Positions 60,284 through 64,000 of a DNA stretch of 64,000 nucleotides are shown here, piece by piece (position 1 is the stretch's first letter; each line of letters begins with the position of its first letter). The stretch is from Aridibacter sp965216195. Its GTDB lineage: Bacteria > Acidobacteriota > Blastocatellia > Pyrinomonadales > Pyrinomonadaceae. The stretch spans positions 3,534,001 to 3,598,000 of the forward strand of contig OZ244151.1 of the NCBI GenBank assembly GCA_965216195.1. The letters run 5' to 3'. Both the position numbers and the translations under genes were made by a program. The notes under the pieces are model-generated. The model was not told the origin of the DNA, searched no databases, and saw nothing but the letters and a program-made list of their open reading frames with translations.

Positions 60284-62155
60284 ATGTTGACTGGACAAAG
60301 TGATGTAAGGCATCGGGTAAAGCGAATGCCACTTTACGAAAACGAGCCGCAGAATTTGGCTCAGCTATTCTCCTACGCGCTTAAAAAATATCCTCGTAGC
60401 AATGCGCTGAATTTTAAGAGAAAAGGGAAGTGGAACTCCATTTCCACCAGCGAAATGATTTCTCGAATCGAGAATGTGGCTCTTGGTCTGCATTCGCTTG
60501 GGGTGAAGTCGGGTGATCGGATCGCGATTCTTGCTCCAAATTCGGCCGACTGGACAATTACGGATGCGGGTTGCCAGTATGCAGGTGTAATTGACGTTCC
60601 CATCTATACGACCCTTACGCCTGATTCCGTTAAATACATTTTAAGAGATTCGGGTGCGAAAGCCTTTTTTGTACAGAATGAGGAAACGCTTAAGCGGTTT
60701 AGGGAAATTCTGCCGGAGTGTGAATCACTAGAAAAAATAGTTCTATTTGAAAACGATGCAATCGACTCTGATGATACGATCTTGCTTTCAGCTCTTGAGG
60801 AATTGGGCGAAAACCTTAAGGCGGAAAGACCTGAGCTACTTGCTGAATTTCTCGGGGCCGTCGAGCCAAATGATATAGCAACTTTGATTTATACTTCCGG
60901 AACTACTGGTGAACCAAAGGGTGTGATGCTCTCCCATGAAAATCTCTTGTCAAATATTATTGATGCGGGAGAGAATTTCAGTTTTTCGAAAGATGATGTT
61001 CCGCTTTCAGTTTTACCGCTCTCTCATGTTTTCGAACGAACCGGAATGTATCTCTATATTTTTAACGGCATGGCTGTCCACTATGCTGAATCGATTGAAA
61101 AGGTTGCGGAAAATCTAGCTGAAGTGCGTCCGACAATTTTTGTTGGTGTTCCGCGGATTTTTGAAAAGGTTTATGCAAAAGCAAAACTAATGGCTGCAAA
61201 TCATAGCAGTACCCGCGAAAAAGTTTTTGATTGGGCGATTGCGATCGGGAAAGAAGTTGCGTATCGCAATGAAAGGATGGAATCGGTTTCGAGAATTTTG
61301 GGAGTTAAACATGCCGTTGCCGACAAGGTTGTTTTTTCAAAACTGCGTGATTTTTTTGGTGGGCGTTTGAGGTTTTGTATAACGGGCGGTGCAGCTCTCT
61401 CGGATAGTATTTATTTGATTTTTACCGGCGCGGGCATCTCGATAATGCAGGGCTATGGTTTGACCGAAACTTCGCCGGTAGTTTCTACGAACAATCCGAT
61501 TAACGTCCGCCTGGGAACGGTAGGGAAACCGATAAGAAATGTGAAAGTGAGAATCGCTGAAGATGGCGAGGTCGAGGTTTCAGGCCCAAATGTGATGCTC
61601 GGTTACTACAATAAACCTGGGGCAACTCAGGAGGCTTTTTCGAAAGATGGATGGTTTAAGACGGGCGACATTGGAGAGGTGGCTGCTGACGGCTTTTTGA
61701 GAATTACCGATCGAAAGAAAGAATTATTTAAGACGTCGGGCGGGAAATATATTGCTCCTTCTCCGATCGAACAGATGATAAAAGGATCCAGGTTTGTAAA
61801 CCAGGTTGTACTCATCGGAAATTCCAGGAAATTCGCCTCCGCACTTGTGGTGCCGAATTTCGAACAATTGCAAAGCTTTACGAGACGAGAGGACATCTCA
61901 GGAAAGACGGATCAGGAATTGTGCAGGCATCCGAAGATACTCGAGCTCTTTGAGCGAGAAATCGAAAACCATTGCGAGGGATTAGCTCGGTACGAAACCG
62001 TCAAGAAGGTAATTCTCCTTGATAAGGAACTCACCGTCGATGGCGGTGAACTTACACCAACGCTTAAAATTAAACGCCGCGTAATTGATGAAAAATACGA
62101 GGCATTGATCGATAGGATCTATCGCGACGCGGAAAAAGAAAAGCCTGCGAGGTAA
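60284..62155 (+). CDS. Long-chain acyl-CoA synthetase (AMP-forming)
   Basis: The 623-residue protein has the ATP/AMP motif Y-T-S-G-T-T-G-E-P-K-G, Y-G-L-T-E-T-S-P and G-W-F-K-T-G-D-I-G of AMP-forming ligases, with the FAA1-like size that long-chain enzymes share. It activates fatty acids to acyl-CoA. ATG at 60284 is used; M at 60326 is another possible start. It follows the TetR gene by two bases and is probably its target. Confidence 0.94.
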   Translation: MLTGQSDVRHRVKRMPLYENEPQNLAQLFSYALKKYPRSNALNFKRKGKWNSISTSEMISRIENVALGLHSLGVKSGDRIAILAPNSADWTITDAGCQYAGVIDVPIYTTLTPDSVKYILRDSGAKAFFVQNEETLKRFREILPECESLEKIVLFENDAIDSDDTILLSALEELGENLKAERPELLAEFLGAVEPNDIATLIYTSGTTGEPKGVMLSHENLLSNIIDAGENFSFSKDDVPLSVLPLSHVFERTGMYLYIFNGMAVHYAESIEKVAENLAEVRPTIFVGVPRIFEKVYAKAKLMAANHSSTREKVFDWAIAIGKEVAYRNERMESVSRILGVKHAVADKVVFSKLRDFFGGRLRFCITGGAALSDSIYLIFTGAGISIMQGYGLTETSPVVSTNNPINVRLGTVGKPIRNVKVRIAEDGEVEVSGPNVMLGYYNKPGATQEAFSKDGWFKTGDIGEVAADGFLRITDRKKELFKTSGGKYIAPSPIEQMIKGSRFVNQVVLIGNSRKFASALVVPNFEQLQSFTRREDISGKTDQELCRHPKILELFEREIENHCEGLARYETVKKVILLDKELTVDGGELTPTLKIKRRVIDEKYEALIDRIYRDAEKEKPAR

Positions 62156-62182
62156 ATCACAGACTCCTCCTTTTCGAATTAG

Positions 62183-63187
62183 CTAGTAGAGAATAGTTCT
62201 CGGTAGGCCAGCCCCAAGCTGAGTTATAGTTCGGGCTCCCGTACCTATCAACGCTTGCAACATTATCTCCTTAATACCCTTTTTCTTTGTTCCTACATCA
62301 ACAATATCGTACGGTTCAAGCATTATGTCTTTTGCACGTTTTTTTTGTATATCAATCAGGTTTACGGATATCAATTTTCGATCTATAGAATTTGGAACGC
62401 GCCTGTATATCCTGACATCCTTCACCTTAGCCTTTTCCCGAACACCCCCTACCATTGCCAGAGCTTGGGTAAGCGATAAACCGCCTTCTTTTATGTATAC
62501 ACCGGTTCTACTTACCACCTGTCCGTTTATGTAAACAGGTGACGCTTTGTCCACAACAACTAAATCCCCAGGGTACACTCTTGGATTTGAAGCATTTTCG
62601 CCGCGCTGGATGCCGCTTATACTATACAATCGCGACGGTACTTCAACTCCATTTTCGGACTCCTGTTCCCATTCTTCCTGCACTTTTGAAGCTGCACACT
62701 TCGGCGGTCTCGGTCGAAAAACAGTGACCACACCACCTGCTTTATCGTTAACTCCGCCTGAAAACGCAAGCAGCTCCATTAGCCTTGTTTCACGAGTTAT
62801 TTCTACCTGCTGTGGCTTTCTCACTTCGCCATACACAGTTACGGGTATCGGCTTCCTGCGTTCACTAACAAATACTGTAACCATCGGCTGTCTAACATAT
62901 CTGCTGATTCGCTCCACAACCTCTTTTCTTATATCCCGTTCTGTTCGACAATTTGCAAAAATGGGATTTTCATCAAAAGGAACGTAGAAATTTCCTGTTT
63001 GATCAACATAGGTGCTAAAATCAAATTGTTTTTCGCCTAAGATCTTTCCTTCGATTTTGTCTCCAGGGCCAACAAGATAATTTTGGGCTTGGGTATTGGT
63101 AGCGGTTGTTATAACTTCCTGTGCACCGATTTCCGCGAGCGAAAAAACTAAGATAACCAACGCAAAAATATAGAGTCTCTTCATCAT
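62183..63187 (-). CDS. Polysaccharide export protein, Wza-like with SLBB domains
   Basis: The 334-residue protein has a signal peptide (to about residue 22, without a lipobox), a polysaccharide export domain (about 35-125: Y-L-V-G-P-G-D-K-I-E, then V-T-V-F-V-S-E) and SLBB repeats (V-T-V-Y-G-E-V-R-K-P and V-Y-I-N-G-Q-V-V-S-R-T-G-V-Y). Such proteins form the outer-membrane part of exopolysaccharide export. No Wzc or Wzx is adjacent. It could export the sugar made by the 30490-32984 pair, which is distant. Confidence 0.9.
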   Translation of the reverse strand: MMKRLYIFALVILVFSLAEIGAQEVITTATNTQAQNYLVGPGDKIEGKILGEKQFDFSTYVDQTGNFYVPFDENPIFANCRTERDIRKEVVERISRYVRQPMVTVFVSERRKPIPVTVYGEVRKPQQVEITRETRLMELLAFSGGVNDKAGGVVTVFRPRPPKCAASKVQEEWEQESENGVEVPSRLYSISGIQRGENASNPRVYPGDLVVVDKASPVYINGQVVSRTGVYIKEGGLSLTQALAMVGGVREKAKVKDVRIYRRVPNSIDRKLISVNLIDIQKKRAKDIMLEPYDIVDVGTKKKGIKEIMLQALIGTGARTITQLGAGLPRTILY

Positions 63188-63356
63188 TATATTCCTTAAA
63201 ATATTCGCAAAATTACTAAGTTAGGATAGCTTACAAGTTCCTTTGATTCAAATATTTTTCGACACGTTGTATCGCACGTTGCCCGCAGACCGATCCCGAA
63301 CTCATTTTGAATAATTTGAGAATCGAAGTCTCTTTGTGGTTTAATAGCTGCTTAAT

Positions 63357-63704
63357 ATGAAACCCGATTGTCTTTTTTGCAAAATTATCGCGGGTGAAAT
63401 ACCGTCTGAAAAAGTGCATGAAGACGAGCTTTGCGTTGCTTTTAATGATGTAAGTCCGCAGGCTCCGACGCACATTTTGATCATTCCGCGTGAGCATGTG
63501 TCTTCTTTAGACGATGTTTCGACCGATCAGAAGGAATTGGTTGGTCATTTAATGTTAAAGGCTGCGGACATAGCGCGCGAACAGGGTTTTGCAGAGAATG
63601 GATACAGAGTGGTAATTAACACGAATGAAGATGGAGGACAGACCGTTTTTCACCTACACGTACATCTTTTAGGTGGGCGGCAGTTTATCTTTCCCCCGGG
63701 GTAA
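63357..63704 (+). CDS. HIT-family (HINT-like) nucleotide hydrolase
   Basis: The 115-residue product has the histidine triad H99-L-H101-V-H103-L-L-G-G-R and the usual N terminus D-C-L-F-C-K-I-I-A-G-E-I-P. It should act as a purine nucleoside phosphoramidase-type hydrolase. It is followed 16 bases later by a lipoprotein gene. Confidence 0.95.
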   Translation: MKPDCLFCKIIAGEIPSEKVHEDELCVAFNDVSPQAPTHILIIPREHVSSLDDVSTDQKELVGHLMLKAADIAREQGFAENGYRVVINTNEDGGQTVFHLHVHLLGGRQFIFPPG

Positions 63705-63720
63705 ATCTGAAAAGATTTTT

Positions 63721-64000
63721 ATGCGGAATTTTAGTTTTGTGCTTTGCTTTTTGCTCTTAGCATTTGGTCTGGCCGGCTGCGGGAATGAGGCGGCTAGAAA
63801 TCGGAATGCACAGATTGTTGCGAACTATAATAAAGAAGCGAGAAACAATAACCTCGACGCCAACAATGCAAATAATACGAATACGAATTCAAATGTGAAT
63901 TCTGAGGTTAATTCTGCGGCGAATTTGGCTGAAGAAGAGGTTCCAGATTTCGAAGATGCGCAGGAGGCGTTGAAGAAGGGCGACGAATATCTGGACGCCA
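63721..64000 (+). CDS. Probable lipoprotein, N-terminal part (3' end outside window)
   Basis: The frame starts at ATG 63721 and stays open to the window edge. A signal peptide of about 19 residues ends in a lipobox L-A-G-C, so the cysteine at 20 would be lipid-modified. The following 60 residues are rich in asparagine and alanine (N-N-A-N-N-T-N-T-N-S-N) and likely disordered, then an acidic helix starts. The rest is not visible, so family and function cannot be called. Confidence 0.8.
   Translation, partial: MRNFSFVLCFLLLAFGLAGCGNEAARNRNAQIVANYNKEARNNNLDANNANNTNTNSNVNSEVNSAANLAEEEVPDFEDAQEALKKGDEYLDA

Overview
The window reads as a chromosomal segment of an Acidobacteriota bacterium, most likely class Blastocatellia (Pyrinomonadaceae-like). 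The strongest taxonomic clue is the secreted 725-residue protein at 35901-38078, which looks like the VWFA-related family typical of Acidobacteria. Supporting signs are the paired M16 peptidases, short secreted TPR/TonB-C proteins, a large PilX-type pilus protein and many short hairpin repeats between genes. No phage, integrase, transposase, CRISPR array or rRNA was seen. Coding density is high and genes on both strands are interleaved. This assignment is from recognition of families, not from a database search.

Layout. 1-1191: end of a methyltransferase gene, then a 726-bp non-coding stretch with a 114/115-bp tandem repeat and several small palindromes. 1192-4985: a two-gene operon for a molybdenum enzyme related to pyrogallol-phloroglucinol transhydroxylase, with an SCP2-like domain fused to its large subunit. 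5109-11220: a CNNM/HlyC-type membrane protein, a small unknown protein, an M16 peptidase pair, a DUF5658 membrane protein and ispH. 11295-15077: a Ski2-like helicase whose two RecA halves are separate genes, with two small unrelated genes on the opposite strand between them. 15244-22900: a TonB-like protein, secA, two TPR/TonB-C proteins, a YdeI-like protein and an SDR-like protein. 22903-30257: an amidohydrolase, a FIST sensor next to a PAS-GGDEF-EAL protein, a UbiA-type prenyltransferase, a DUF2227 protein and an acidic helical-repeat protein.

30490-40962: a UDP-sugar dehydrogenase and UDP-GlcNAc 2-epimerase pair, an Nfu-type Fe-S carrier, a GAF-like protein with a long acidic disordered region, the VWFA-related protein, an Slt-type lytic transglycosylase and YjbQ. 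41147-47330: an SLC13 transporter with four RCK_C-like domains, a MITE-like inverted-repeat element, a K+-dependent-type membrane pyrophosphatase, and moaA. 47442-53578: a type IV minor-pilin operon (two FimT/GspH paralogs, PilV-, PilW- and PilX-like). 53722-64000: an SH3b protein, queG, a membrane HExxH protein, an SDR, a CBS protein, recF, a thioredoxin-like protein, tRNA-Ser(UGA), a TetR regulator with an acyl-CoA synthetase, a Wza-like export protein, a HIT protein and the start of a lipoprotein gene.

Functional links. moaA supplies an early step of the molybdopterin cofactor needed by the transhydroxylase-like enzyme. The dehydrogenase/epimerase pair would make a UDP-ManNAcA-type sugar, and the Wza-like protein is a possible exporter for polysaccharide. 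FIST plus GGDEF/EAL forms a likely sensory c-di-GMP module, and the pilin operon may respond to such signals. Points most worth a second look are the split helicase, the SCP2-transhydroxylase fusion with its palindromic upstream region, the calcium-loop PilX-like protein in a cluster without PilY1, the near-identical 31-bp boxes upstream of both FimT paralogs, and the 235-bp inverted-repeat element that supplies the stop codon of the SLC13 gene.
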